Positions 10,553 through 20,655 of a DNA stretch of 64,000 bases are shown piece by piece. Position 1 is the first letter of the stretch, and every line of letters begins with the position of its first letter. Both the position numbers and the translations under genes were made by a program. The DNA lies in contig JAMWBK010000002.1 of NCBI GenBank assembly GCA_029953675.1, positions 930,001-994,000 of the forward strand, given 5' to 3'. Origin of the DNA: Rhodosorus marinus (lineage: Eukaryota; Rhodophyta; Stylonematophyceae; Stylonematales; Stylonemataceae). The notes beneath the pieces were generated by a model. The model was not told where the DNA came from and ran no database searches. It was given only the letters and a program-made list of their open reading frames with translations.

Positions 10553-11801
10553 CCTTTTTGCAAGACCACTCATGCACTCGCTCAAACACCAAACGTAACT
10601 GGTTATCCAGAAATGCATAAGTCTGAACTTTGCGGTGAGCAGATATAACAATGTTTTGTTTTTTTTTCTCGCGGACCGCCGGGAACCATTCGAAAAAATT
10701 CTTACAGCAATGACAAAACCGCAAAACGAGTTTTCACATGATTGAAGCAGAGCGGATCTCCCCAAAAAAACCAAATCAAATCGAGAAGCTAGAACTCGAA
10801 TGTCGTGCTGACAGTACCTGTTCACAGCTGTGGTGATCCCGACCTCCTCCTCCCATCGTCTCTGCAGCATCAAAAGTTGGCTCCGGTGATCAGCACGAGA
10901 ATCTCAGCTTACATCGTTGTCAAACCACGGGTTGCCATTTTTCCCTGCTCATCCCAATAGGTTTGGTAAATATTCCTTGGACGAAACTCCTAAACTATCC
11001 TCGAGTTCTCAGTGTACTTGGCCAAAGTAGGCCCTTGCACGAAGCCGTGCGGGTTTCTCGAATGGAAACGGTCACCCTTTAAATTCTAACTTGAAATTGG
11101 TTTCTTGGATTCTCAGATCGCTAGGCCAAGCTATTAGTCACCTTCCCTTAAAAAGCCCACGAATTTTGAGGGATTGGTTCGGTCTTACAAAGGCCTCACA
11201 AAGAAAGAAAATTGGAACTAATGTCGAGGCTTCCAAAAATGGCCAAGAATCAGGTAGCAATACCTCAAGACGCAGTGTAATCAGCATCTTGTTTCCCCAC
11301 TTTCAGTTGCTGGCCTCTGAGGTTTTTTGTGACCACATGATGATGTGATACTTCTTTGTCAACATTACTAACACGAACAAAAACTAGAGCCAATTCATTG
11401 TATGCGTGACCGATGAGGCCTGGAAACTCTTTCAGATTTCTCCCGGAACATAGAATAGTTTATCCGTGTACCGGTCAAAAAAAAAAATAGGAGTTGAGAC
11501 CTTGCGGGTTGTGAAATATCGTTGGGGGTTGCCAAGATTAGCTTTCTTTGGCCAAGAGGTTGTTTGGAGATAGCTGGAGAGTATTTGGCTAATTTTGGTA
11601 TCCGAAAAAAAAGAGGAAACCAGGAGGGTGGGGGAGCCTTTGGAATATAAGATTGACAAGAGAGTGGGGTTTGCTTGGCCCTGGAATTGTTTAAAAAACT
11701 TGCATAGGGAATGGGGCATCTTCTTCTTGTTTCCGCCGTATGGACTCGGAAACTATAAAGGGCGTTTGTTCAAGTGTTGATGAAAGGCGATGACGTCCTG
11801 C
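10553..11801. other. Intergenic region between inverted-repeat arms
   Basis: I see no supportable gene. Several short A- or T-rich runs occur. Confidence 0.5.
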
Positions 11802-11867
11802 AAGGATCCACGGGGCGGTAGGAGGTCACTGTTTGCTATTTTTTTTATTGGAGGGTTTTGGTTTTGG
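11802..11867. repeat. Right arm of the inverted repeat, in the 5' flank of the sugar-dehydrogenase gene
   Basis: Inverted partner of 10487-10552. Its position just before the ATG at 11912 means it may be part of the promoter or 5' leader that was copied elsewhere in opposite orientation. Confidence 0.7.
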
Positions 11868-11911
11868 CGAGTGGGTGGACTAGCCTGATTGAGCGTGAAC
11901 TATCGGGAAGA

Positions 11912-14900
11912 ATGAGAGGTGGTGTGTCTTCGAGGTTGGCAGTGCTTTTCGCACTGTTGTTCACTGCAGGACTGGCTGTGAACTTCAACGATCCACAGTT
12001 CGAGCTCACGACCGTGGATTCAGATGTGTCGACCCCGATCGGAACGGTTTTCGTCCATGGCGATAAGGAGAAGTACCTTCTGTTGGAGCTTAGTGGTGTG
12101 GTGTGGTTGTATGTCAACAATGTGAAGCAGGAGCAACCGTTCTTAAATATTTCTTCACAGGTTGCCTTCTATGGTGCTCGGGGACTAAAATCCTGCACCT
12201 TTGACTACGATTTCGACAATTACCGGTACCTGTACTGCAGCTACGTGAACAAGCCGCCCCAAGGTGATGCCTCTAGTCCTACTACTGGAAGCGTGTCTCG
12301 ATTCGTCGTCAACAGCGCCTTCACCAAGGCGACATTCCAGAAGGTTATTCTTGGCACAGTCACCAGCTCTCCGGGATGTTTGAACACGACGTTGAATCCT
12401 ATCGAGGACGACGTTATTTGCATCGATCGAAACAAGCACAGCATGGGAGGTATGACGATGGACAAGGAAGGACACTTGTACGTGGCAATTGGCGACGACG
12501 GATCGAGTGCAGGTTTTATTCCGGAGCTCATGGTAGTGCAGGAGAATGGGTATTTGACTGGGAAAATTCTGAGGGTAGACCGGAACGGCAAGGGAGTGTC
12601 CGGGAACCCGTGGTTCACCTCTGGGGTTTCGAAGAACGAGAACATCGCGAAGCAGTGGAATCTGGGTATTCGAAACGCGTGGCGATTCCACTATTCTGAA
12701 GTTGATGACGTTGTGTACTCGATCAACGTGGGAGAAGCTTCTTGGGAGAGTCTGTACGCGCTGGAAAAGGGAAAGAATTTTGGATGGCCTTGTACCCAAG
12801 GACCTATATACGACTTGCCCATGATGAACTACACTGTCTGCCAAGAAATCCAGGACGGGAAAATCGAAGCTGGATTTAACTCGATCTGGGATTATGCGCA
12901 TTTCTTCGGGGAACCCGCGGGAACCTGTATTGTGGACGTGATGCAGAATACCAACCCTGATTGGCCGTCAGAGTACAGCAACTGGCTGTTCGTGGTTGAC
13001 TACGACAATGACTGGATCTACAGGCTGAAAGTGAACTCTACATTTGATATGGTGGAGGGGCCCATTGAGTTTGCCAGTGGGGTTGGTTCGATCGTGAATA
13101 TGCAGCCGCATCCGGATGGCTATGTCTACCTTACATCGTATAAGCTGAATACGCTTTACCGCATTGAGTACGTCGAGGATACGAGCCCGCCTGAGGTGGT
13201 TGAATTCGTTCCCTACGATGGAAGCACTGGGGCGCCAGTGAACCAAACGGTGGATGTGAGGTTCAGCTTGCCCATGGACTCGGATACTTTGGATGCCGCA
13301 ATTGAGCTCAGCGAGAAAGCAAGCGGGGAAACCGTTCCTGTAAAGATCAACTTTCGATACGAGCAACTCACGGCGAAAGTGGTACCAGAGTCAGTGTTGA
13401 AGGAAGACACGGAGTACGAAGTCAAAGTGACGAAAGCCTCGTCCGTAAACGGCGTTGATATGACGTCAACGTTTACCTCTACTTTCAGGACAAACGGATC
13501 TTACAACTTGGAGGTCTCTGACATGGAGATCAAAAAGTCTTCGCCCGAGGATATTACTCTGGACGAGCAGATCGGCGGGGCAGAGATTTCTATCCGGGGC
13601 ATCAAGTACGGAAAGGGAATTGGCTTCCCATCCGTTCCGTCGACGGTCAGAGTAGATATTCCGGACACCTGTAAGCATTTTCGGACTTCAATCGGAGTTG
13701 ACGATGTCGCTGGGTTCCCAATGACGGGAGCGATGAATTGTTTGGTGACAGTCACGAAAAATGGAGACCCCACGGTCGTTTATGAGACGCGGGATACGTT
13801 GCTGAGATATCTCGGCCAGGTAGGAGTGAATGAAGACGTCAGTGGGCAAAAGTTGGATCTGGAATGCATCCTGCCGAGCGCTGGTCCTTCCGACACTACC
13901 GTCGGCTCATGGGGTGATCCTCAACTCTTTTGCAACGGATATGACACAGACCCGGTAAAAGTTGTATCGATACTGCCAACCAGTGGAACCTTACCGTATG
14001 ATGATCCGACTTTCACGATCACGTTCGATAAGCAGATGAACCATAAGCATGCCTTCGATGCCATTTTCATTGAAACCCAGTCAGCAAACGTGACCGCGAC
14101 CAAGACGTTCAATGAGGACTCGACGGTGCTCAAAATCACAGTCAACCCTCCGTTGCTGACTAGCAACAACTACCAACTTTTCCTGAACGTGGGCGCTCGA
14201 GATGTGTACGGAAATCCACTTGCAGAAGCGCAAGAGATTATATTTAATATTGCGACGCCGGCTCCTGTTGGATCAACAGTGGATGCCACCGCTGTGGAGC
14301 CCGCCGACGTCAGCGGAAAGGGTGAACATGAGATATCCTCTGATTGCACAGTGCTGGACAAGGCCATGACCTATCCCAGGAACGAAAAAGGTTTTGGTGT
14401 CAGGGGAGAGGCGAAACTCAGGTTCACGCTGGACTCCTGTACCTCAGCCATTGTAGCATTCGGCAAAAGTGCAGCGCATGCCGATGGCCGGGAATGCGAC
14501 CTCCGCGTCAAAACTTCCGGCCTTGTAGCCAAGGATTTGTTCAATGACTCTGATCTAGCGAAGAGGATCACGATCGATTTGAAGGGCGAGAACACGTTGG
14601 AGTTTGTTAGCAAGTCGTCGCGCGCCACGTGTGTATTTGAGGTTGAATCGCTGGTATGCAACGGAGAGGAGGTGAACCTCTTCGATCTGTCGCTCGAGAG
14701 CCAGGAGGGCAAGTGGAAGGTGGACCGGACACCGGATGGAAGTGCGCTGCAGCTTTTCTTTTCCTCCGTGGAGATGGATACGTGCATCAAAGTGAATCCG
14801 GTGCAGAGGAATTTGCACTTCCAACTTGATGGTTTATGCTCCTCCGTGTCAGCGCAAGTTGGTGTGGAAGCGGAATCGGTCGGAAACGGAGACGTCAGGT

Positions 14901-15661
14901 TCAGAGTTGAGGGTGATGGAGAAACACTAAGTGGAGAGAAATGCAGACGGACGTTGAGCAAAACCGACGGCGTAAAGACGATAGAGTGCGACATCACGGA
15001 CAAGAAGGAGGTTGTTCTTCGCGTCGGAGCAGCGAATTCCGGTGTTGGGGAGGAGGTGGCTATCATTGGCGATCCAGTATTTGAGTGCGCATCCAACTTC
15101 GACAAGCCACGTTGCGTTATTACCAAGTTCCCAAGCACATTCACGGTTGGCGAGGAGCTGAAGTTCAGCGGAGTTGCCTACGGCAGTGCTGGGAAAGAGC
15201 TGCCGGAAACCAGCGTTGCATGGTTTATCAATCGACTCCACTGCACTCACGGCGATTGCACCAACCGAGCGGAAGCAACGATCACGGGCACGCTGGAGGG
15301 TAGTTGGATGGTTGATAACTATCAAGACTTTAGCCGGATCGAGATTGAATGTCGCGTGCTAGACAAGGGCGTTTATGCATCTTCGACTGTGCTCGTGGAG
15401 CCGGAGACTATTGAGATTAGCTTGGATACGGAGCCTTCAGGCCTCCCAATGTCATTTGGTGGGAAGGTTGGCCATCCAACTCCGTTCACGGAGCAGGTGG
15501 TCATTGGCACAACGCTTGGATTCGGTGGCCCGGAGGAATTGTCAACTGTTGGTAGGGAATTAGAATTCCGAAAGTGGCTTGACGATTCATCGGAACCTGC
15601 GTTCCGGACGCTGACCTTTACCGAAGATGTTGAGACTTCCTTCGTTGCCAGATACAGATAG
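11912..15661 (+). CDS. Secreted glucose/sorbosone dehydrogenase-like protein with Ig-like and NPCBM-like domains
   Basis: A single uninterrupted frame encodes 1249 residues. I choose ATG 11912 because the residues right after it form a signal peptide (RLAVLFALLFTAGLAV). Residues about 25-425 resemble the soluble PQQ glucose/sorbosone dehydrogenase beta-propeller (KHSMGGMTMDKEGHLYVAIGDDG, GYLTGKILRVDRNG, GIRNAWRF, NFGWPC). Then follow an SbsA/Big_5-type Ig domain (SPPEVVEFVPYDGSTGAPVN), an NPCBM-like carbohydrate-binding module (GIGFPSVPSTV ... IGVDDVAG ... WGDPQLFC), a second Ig domain (VVSILPTSGTLPYDDPTFTI), two weaker NPCBM-like repeats, and a C-terminal module of the LDTEPSGLPM...FRKWLDDSS type. 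That order is common in secreted bacterial sugar-binding proteins. Probable role: extracellular oxidation of sugars on polysaccharide; the substrate is unknown. The gene has no introns, unlike its neighbours, which with the domain set suggests horizontal acquisition. Confidence 0.88.
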   Translation: MRGGVSSRLAVLFALLFTAGLAVNFNDPQFELTTVDSDVSTPIGTVFVHGDKEKYLLLELSGVVWLYVNNVKQEQPFLNISSQVAFYGARGLKSCTFDYDFDNYRYLYCSYVNKPPQGDASSPTTGSVSRFVVNSAFTKATFQKVILGTVTSSPGCLNTTLNPIEDDVICIDRNKHSMGGMTMDKEGHLYVAIGDDGSSAGFIPELMVVQENGYLTGKILRVDRNGKGVSGNPWFTSGVSKNENIAKQWNLGIRNAWRFHYSEVDDVVYSINVGEASWESLYALEKGKNFGWPCTQGPIYDLPMMNYTVCQEIQDGKIEAGFNSIWDYAHFFGEPAGTCIVDVMQNTNPDWPSEYSNWLFVVDYDNDWIYRLKVNSTFDMVEGPIEFASGVGSIVNMQPHPDGYVYLTSYKLNTLYRIEYVEDTSPPEVVEFVPYDGSTGAPVNQTVDVRFSLPMDSDTLDAAIELSEKASGETVPVKINFRYEQLTAKVVPESVLKEDTEYEVKVTKASSVNGVDMTSTFTSTFRTNGSYNLEVSDMEIKKSSPEDITLDEQIGGAEISIRGIKYGKGIGFPSVPSTVRVDIPDTCKHFRTSIGVDDVAGFPMTGAMNCLVTVTKNGDPTVVYETRDTLLRYLGQVGVNEDVSGQKLDLECILPSAGPSDTTVGSWGDPQLFCNGYDTDPVKVVSILPTSGTLPYDDPTFTITFDKQMNHKHAFDAIFIETQSANVTATKTFNEDSTVLKITVNPPLLTSNNYQLFLNVGARDVYGNPLAEAQEIIFNIATPAPVGSTVDATAVEPADVSGKGEHEISSDCTVLDKAMTYPRNEKGFGVRGEAKLRFTLDSCTSAIVAFGKSAAHADGRECDLRVKTSGLVAKDLFNDSDLAKRITIDLKGENTLEFVSKSSRATCVFEVESLVCNGEEVNLFDLSLESQEGKWKVDRTPDGSALQLFFSSVEMDTCIKVNPVQRNLHFQLDGLCSSVSAQVGVEAESVGNGDVRFRVEGDGETLSGEKCRRTLSKTDGVKTIECDITDKKEVVLRVGAANSGVGEEVAIIGDPVFECASNFDKPRCVITKFPSTFTVGEELKFSGVAYGSAGKELPETSVAWFINRLHCTHGDCTNRAEATITGTLEGSWMVDNYQDFSRIEIECRVLDKGVYASSTVLVEPETIEISLDTEPSGLPMSFGGKVGHPTPFTEQVVIGTTLGFGGPEELSTVGRELEFRKWLDDSSEPAFRTLTFTEDVETSFVARYR

Positions 15662-15931
15662 ATACTCTCTATAGAGCATTTTTAAGGTTAAGGGTTAAGC
15701 GCAGTAGCTTGCTGCGAGGACTCACAGCTTTCTGTATCGACACAGCCTGTAGCTGGATGCCCGAAGTCCCTGCACTCGATAAAACTAAATATTGACTGAT
15801 CGTACCATACCTCTGCCATCCTTGCCTTGCTTTCCCGTATCACGGGTTTCAACGACCCTGAACCCCCGCAAGCGACTGCACCATCGCGAAAATTGGTGTT
15901 ATGTCGAGCGAAAACTCCCTCTACCGACGTG

Positions 15932-16231
15932 ATGCGTTGTTGGGCATATATCCCAATAGCCGCAGCTTTCCCTATATCTGCACTGTTCATTCTTGAAGGC
16001 TTGCATTACTATTTCACAACTAGAACGCCGTCTGCAGAACTTGCGGAACGTCAACGCTTGCCGCTGCTAATCAAGTACAGAAAGAGATTCCGTCGGCGTG
16101 AAGAATTGCAAGCTAGAATAAGTCGCGAACGCCCGGACCGGCTTCAATCTTTGTTTACTCGCATGAGTTTCTTGCTGTGGCGTATGAACGCTGCGTTGTT
16201 ATTGGAGGCCCGCGACCTTCGCGGGGCTTAG
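15932..16231 (+). CDS. Small single-pass membrane ORF fused to a retrotransposon tail
   Basis: From the ATG at 15932 an open frame of 99 residues starts with a hydrophobic segment (IPIAAAFPISALFILEG) followed by a basic region (LIKYRKRFRRREELQ). From about 16122 the frame becomes the family D C-terminus (RERPDRLQSLFTRMSFLLWR...). The N-terminal 64 residues look like a plausible small membrane protein but match nothing I recognise, and the frame is open upstream of the ATG to 15827. It may be an old exon truncated by insertion of the element. Confidence 0.3.
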   Translation: MRCWAYIPIAAAFPISALFILEGLHYYFTTRTPSAELAERQRLPLLIKYRKRFRRREELQARISRERPDRLQSLFTRMSFLLWRMNAALLLEARDLRGA

Positions 16232-16285
16232 TCTTTTTTCCCCTCGGTTTTTTTTTTTTTTGGCCTCCGATTAAATCATTCCTTT
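16120..16285 (+). mobile_element. Family D retrotransposon 3' end
   Basis: The last 37 codons of a family D ORF (RERPDRLQSLFTRMSFLLWRMNAALLLEARDLRGA) end in TAG at 16229-16231. They are followed by the family D 3' UTR (CTTTTTTTCCCCTCGG, a T run, CCTCCGATTAAATCATTC), which is also seen in minus orientation at 35175-35235. It is heavily 5'-truncated and converges on a family C copy in the opposite orientation. Confidence 0.75.
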
Positions 16286-17560
16286 ATTGGCTTTATTGGC
16301 TTTATTGGCTTTTTTTGACTTTGGCTTTATTAGCATAGCCTGAGGCGCTACGCATGGAGAGAAAAGCAACTAAGAACTAGGTAGGGAAGCTTGCAACCCG
16401 AGACGCCGGTGGCGCGCCTCGGCAAGCATGTGGCTGAAATATCGCCACAAGGAGACACTCAAACGCCGCAAGAGCATCAAGTATTCAGTAGGATGCTCAG
16501 CAAAACATTTCCGCAGCCATTCCAGACCCGACTTGTCCACATGACAAAAGCTTTCCACAATAAACGGCTGGAACCGGTGAGCGCGACCCTCTGCACAAGG
16601 TAGACTTCATTACCGAAACTACTGGCCATCTTGAGCACAAAGCGGACGCGCAAACGCTCGTACGCGTGGACCTCAATCGAGAGCTATGGCGTGGTACGGC
16701 TCGCTTAGCGATCCATGCCATGCGCAAAGATAATCATGTTCGGACGATGTTCCCTATAGAAAGTAGTCTTCTACCCCACTCTGGGGTCTCCTTAGCGTAG
16801 CCCCTCCTGTTCTCCCCTAGTCTCCCTAGCGCTACATTCGGTAGTTGGAATAAATGAACAAGGTAGACTGGCCATGCTCTCGGCATACTGTCGTTCTTTC
16901 ACCCGACGAACGACTGAAGCGGCTGCACCCCGGCGGCGGCCGGCGGCGGACGGCAGCGGTGAGGTGGGCGCTGGCCACAGGGCAAGTAATCGCGAGGTCC
17001 ACATATGCTGAGCGCCTGGCGGCAGCGTCTGAGACGAGAAAATCAGCGATACAGCGAGGCGGAGTGGTGTCCGAGACTGATCGGGGCAGTTCCGACTCAA
17101 CCTCGACCGTATGCCCTACCCGAGTCAGACATTCGCTGAGGATGTACTTGAGGCGAGTGTGACGCCTCGTACGGAGACCTCTCAACAGTCCGCAGGAACC
17201 CAAGAAGTGGTAGCCACAAGCGTCAATCCGACTCTCACATCCCTGACAGAAAGACGGCCGATTAGAGTGCCACGGAGCCTGTGGCAAACCTAGATAGACC
17301 CGGGCGGCAGAACGGAACTGGAAGGCATCGAGACGGTGACCTGGTGAAGACGGTAGAGTGGTTAACCACAATTACGAGAGGTGGCCGCCCATACCGCGGA
17401 GGCGAGCGGCGGTGGTAGGTGGCGTGAGGGGAGAAGTGAGCAAGATTGAGTGAGCGGCACTGTGTTGGCCCCATGCGAGGCTACGTTGAATCACATCAGT
17501 GCGGGAGCTCCACAATCGGCTCAAGCCCGGGTAATCTGTAGGCTGGCATGTGACGACATG
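16286..17560 (-). mobile_element. Family C retrotransposon, 5'-truncated minus copy, interrupted
   Basis: On the minus strand this encodes the C-terminal third of family C: SRLWSSRTDV-type sequence near 17540-17480, the zinc motif CQGCESRIDACGYHFLGSC near 17260-17200, the endonuclease core RCIADFLV...AYVDLAIT near 17060-16990, and the tail HVDKSGLEWLRKCFAEHPTEYLMLL at 16550-16375. The 3' end is the hairpin GCGTAGCGCcTCAGGCTATGC followed by a tail of CCAATAAAG units (seen as CTTTATTGG repeats at 16288-16320). A family A fragment is inserted at 16606-16857. Frameshifts and a C-to-T stop within the zinc region make it dead. Confidence 0.85.
16606..16857 (+). mobile_element. Family A retrotransposon 3' fragment inserted in family C
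   Basis: This 252-base segment matches the last codons and 3' UTR of family A (compare 25293-25537), ending GTAGTTGGAATAAATGA. It is flanked by the 11-base direct repeat ACAAGGTAGAC (16595-16605 and 16858-16868), which occurs once at the equivalent place in uninterrupted family C copies (near 34094, with one base different). This is a textbook 5'-truncated target-primed insertion and fixes the exact 3' terminus of family A. Confidence 0.92.
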
Positions 17561-17599
17561 AAGTCCACGTGAGCAATGTATTAGGGCGGGATCCCTAGC

Positions 17600-18430
17600 G
17601 CACGGCAGAGGACAGCAGTGAAGTCCGAGGGGGCCACATCATCCTGTCATGGTGGGCGCACGTTTCGGAGTGTAACAAGGACCGGTGTGGTCTCGGGTCC
17701 CCAGGCAGAGCCCCCGACAGTGGCGTGCAATTGCCTCAGGGCGGCTAGCTGTGTCTGGGGCCCCGGTCATCCGACAGGTCGAAACGGAGTCTCGGATCCA
17801 CGAACTGGGGTCTGGTGGACCGCACGCTCAGCATATGCTGGCCGCGGAGCCCTGCTGTCGAGGACCGGGAAAAGGCCTGGGCATAGTCCACTGAGGGAGT
17901 GACACCTGTCGCATCGGAATGTTGATTGATGGTCTCCTGGTGATTGATCGTTGCTTCTTGTTGATTGATGTGGTGCTGTCCGTGCCCAGGGGGATTGTTG
18001 AAACTGGGCTCTGGCATCACTCTACCACAGATGAGGGGAGTCGGCCAGTTGGTACAGATGACTCGTTACGCCTTTGAGATCTTTGGTGCTCCCAAGCCGA
18101 GAATACAGTTTGAACGTGGCCTTGTAAAATTCCGCTGTATCTCCTTCCGCTATGCCAACGGCCTGGCAGAACTGGTCACATGCACGGAGCTGTTGCAGAA
18201 ACACAGCAGCTGGGTCTGCGGCAGCAGGAACTTCATCAGGGCTAGTCGGCAGAGCCCTGGGGCCCGATGGTTGTACGTTTTCCGCTTCCATGGGAATTTC
18301 AGTGTCCGTTGTAGTCTCGTTTAGATCAGTTTCTCCCGTCATCCGAGGTCCCGCTTCACGTGGGAGCGGGAGCAAAAGAGGCTCAGGGAACGGTTCGCGT
18401 ACCTGCCTCACTAGCATAATAATCTTACAA
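17600..18430 (-). pseudogene. Family B retrotransposon ORF1 fragment (copy B2)
   Basis: Minus-strand frames 18417-18022 and 18020-17745 encode the start of a family B ORF1 protein (MLVRQVREPFPEPLLLPLPR; DPAAVFLQQLRACDQFCQAV; LYSRLGSTKDLKGVTSHLYQ). The middle part resembles the same helical block in the family B copy at 19.9-20.4 kb and, more weakly, in family A ORF1 (LYTHATRKEELQTLNSRLQE). A stop at 18022 and loss of the rest show it is broken. It abuts family C at about 17.6 kb. Confidence 0.65.
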
Positions 18431-18736
18431 ACTTACTTGTGAGCCTTATCCAATTCTTTCACTTATCACCCCAGACTAACCGTTCCCACACCAACTACCC
18501 CAGAACAACCCAAAAAAACCCATTTTCCGATTTCTAGAACCTGGTAAAACGGGGAGAAAGGCAGCAGAAAGATGCGCCTCCCACCGAAAAGCAAATTTGC
18601 ACAGTAAAACCCGCCAAAAGAAGCCTAACGTAACCCCAGATACCCCAGACGTAACCGGAAGCTTTCCTGGGCAGCTGCCTACTGCAGCGTAACACTACTC
18701 CTAACACTATCTAGGGAATGGCTTACCAGAACCCCG
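18431..18736 (-). other. Family B 3' UTR and junction between copies B1 and B2
   Basis: This holds non-coding sequence between the end of the B1 ORF and the start of the B2 ORF1, including a short hairpin ACCCCGGTAGCGGGGT (minus strand, about 18731-18748). Part of it (about 18650-18690) is found inverted just after the family A copy at 25545-25580. Confidence 0.5.
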
Positions 18737-19920
18737 CTACCGGGGTCTCATGCTACGTTGAAAAGAAAATACAGGCACCAGCGGATTATCCAACTGGTCC
18801 ACACGCAGCGCGCCTAATGCTACCGCCGCGTTCCCTCGCCAAAGATGTCGGTTCAGCTGCGCCCGTACGCCGCTCAACTCCTCGCTGTGATGCAAGAGGT
18901 GCTTGCAACTATCCCGGAGAAACTCTTGTGTCATGATCCCAGTCCGCCCGAACGTCTCGATCGCAATCGGGATGAACTTGTCATCCGGTTTCTCGGCCGC
19001 CATCGCTTCCCTGTAATGTGCAGTCTTCCAGTTCTCAGCGATCTTCGCCGCGTAGCCGTTCTCTTCTTGACTACGCCGCAAGTACTTTCCTTGCAGTGGG
19101 GAAACCACCGTTATATCCAACGCGTACCTTTGCCTTGTCCGTGGATGTGTAGCTATAATATCAGGGCGCAGTCCGTAGTTCTCAAAATACCTCGTTGGTT
19201 CTTGTTCCACGTCTATAAAGTTCCATCGACTCAGCCACCGTGCCACTTCCCCACAGATCTCGTCGTGCCTCCGTTGCCAAAGTCCTGTAGACGTAGGACA
19301 GTGGTGAAACCTTTGGACCCCAGTAGGTCCGTGTCGGCTACGGCAACTCGTGCAGTTTTCAGTGGTTCGCAAACCCGGGATTGGTAGGCCCAGCAGTATA
19401 CGTACGTTCATCTGCATCTCCGCGGCGTTCAACTTCTTCGGCGTCAGCGTCGGTATTTCGCGCAGCCACACTCCCGATCCAGACCCCGCGGCTGACCGTA
19501 TTCGGGCGCGGTTCTCAGGAGACAATCGCAGATTGCTGACTAAGCGCTGGAATGCATAATGGTGTACCTCTCGTGAGAGGGATTGTTGAACGGAACCATT
19601 ATTCCAGGCTGCTGCCTCGTCTGCCTTGTCTCCAGGTGCGGTGGCTTGCGGTGGTTGCAGAGTAGTCAGTCTTAGGATCCGGGGCGGGGTGTCTGGTCCG
19701 AGACTTCGTCGTATTGCGGAGGTCGATTCATGGATCTGGTCCGCCAGCTGTGCAGTCGACCAGGGTAGCTCTGTCGAGGCCGATGTCTGTGACCTGCGGT
19801 CTGCCAAAACCTCCTGCTCGAGCTCAGTGAGGTATGGCCAGTCACCGTGGTTGCTGCGGAAACCGTGAACGCTTTACTCAAGAACTCCCTAGTGGAGCCC
19901 TGGGGAAGAGGACCCCAGTT
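18737..19920 (-). pseudogene. Family B (copy B1) RT-thumb and restriction-like endonuclease region
   Basis: An open frame of 356 codons (19807-18737) encodes the C-terminus of a non-LTR polyprotein. It has the zinc motif CTSCRSRHGPTGVQRFHHC, a RHDEICGEVARWL segment, and the endonuclease core RPDIIATHPRTRQRYALDIT with PD and the downstream Asp, as in R2/NeSL-type restriction-like endonucleases. It ends in a conserved LNRHLWRGNAAVAL tail. The enzyme would nick genomic DNA to prime reverse transcription. The catalytic RT is missing: ORF1 N-terminal codons at 19920-20372 lie directly upstream, so most of ORF1 and the RT were deleted. Confidence 0.8.
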
Positions 19921-20372
19921 TAACCCCAGACTGCTGCGTGCCCAGAAGGGGCCGAAGTAGTGGCTCCGCCTTGCCACATGTGCGGTTTCTTGGATAACTC
20001 TGTTAGACGTCTCGTGACACCTCGTAGCTCTGCTGTGCTGTTGATCCTCGAGTAAAGTTGAAATACTGCTTCATAGAACTTATCGACGTCTGACACAGCT
20101 ATGTCCAGGTCTTGGTAGCACCTGTCATAGCTGCGCTGCTTCTTGAGAAAGCTGGAGGCTGGATCATTAGCGGCAGTCGGCGGAGCCCTGAGCCCCGGTG
20201 GTTGTACTTCGTCCTCTTCCATGGTCCTTGCAGCGTGCGTAGTCATTTCATCTTGCGCACCTGTTGTAGTCTCGCGTAGAACAGCTTCTCCCATCGTCGG
20301 AGCTCCCGCTTCACGTGGGAGCGGGAGCAAAAGAGGCTCAGGGAACGGTCCGCGTACCTGCCTCACTAGCAT
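19920..20372 (-). pseudogene. Family B (copy B1) ORF1 N-terminal fragment
   Basis: About 150 codons beginning MLVRQVRGPFPEPLLLPLPR, parallel to the copy at 18417-18022 and with the same flanking leader (TTATCCAATTCTTTCAC). It contains the same short helical block (FYEAVFQLYSRINSTAELRG). It runs out where the RT-thumb/endonuclease sequence of the same element begins, marking the internal deletion. Confidence 0.7.
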
Positions 20373-20655
20373 AATAATCTTACAAACTTATTTTTGAACC
20401 TTATCCAATTCTTTCACGTATAACCAAACCGCAGAACCCCAGACTAAAGTAACTGTAAGCTTTATTGGCTAACCCTGGGAAAAAAATCAGGAAAACGCGA
20501 AAGTTGAGGTGGTGACAATCAACAGGTTCCACTGGCTCGGAAACGTTGCCTGTAAGGCAGGGCTCCTAGTTGGAAAAAGAAGGTGGAATTTTGCTTGGTA
20601 TCCGAGACGCACAAGTCGTTTTGCACGTTGTACACGAGAAGAAGATCGGGCCGCG

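Noticed and set aside
11858-11911. Longer N-terminus for the sugar dehydrogenase (18 more residues)
   Set aside because: The upstream codon is TTG. The ATG at 11912 is the first Met and gives a proper signal peptide.
15688-15990. 100-codon minus-strand frame after the dehydrogenase gene
   Set aside because: No domain or homology seen, and it overlaps the more plausible plus-strand frame.
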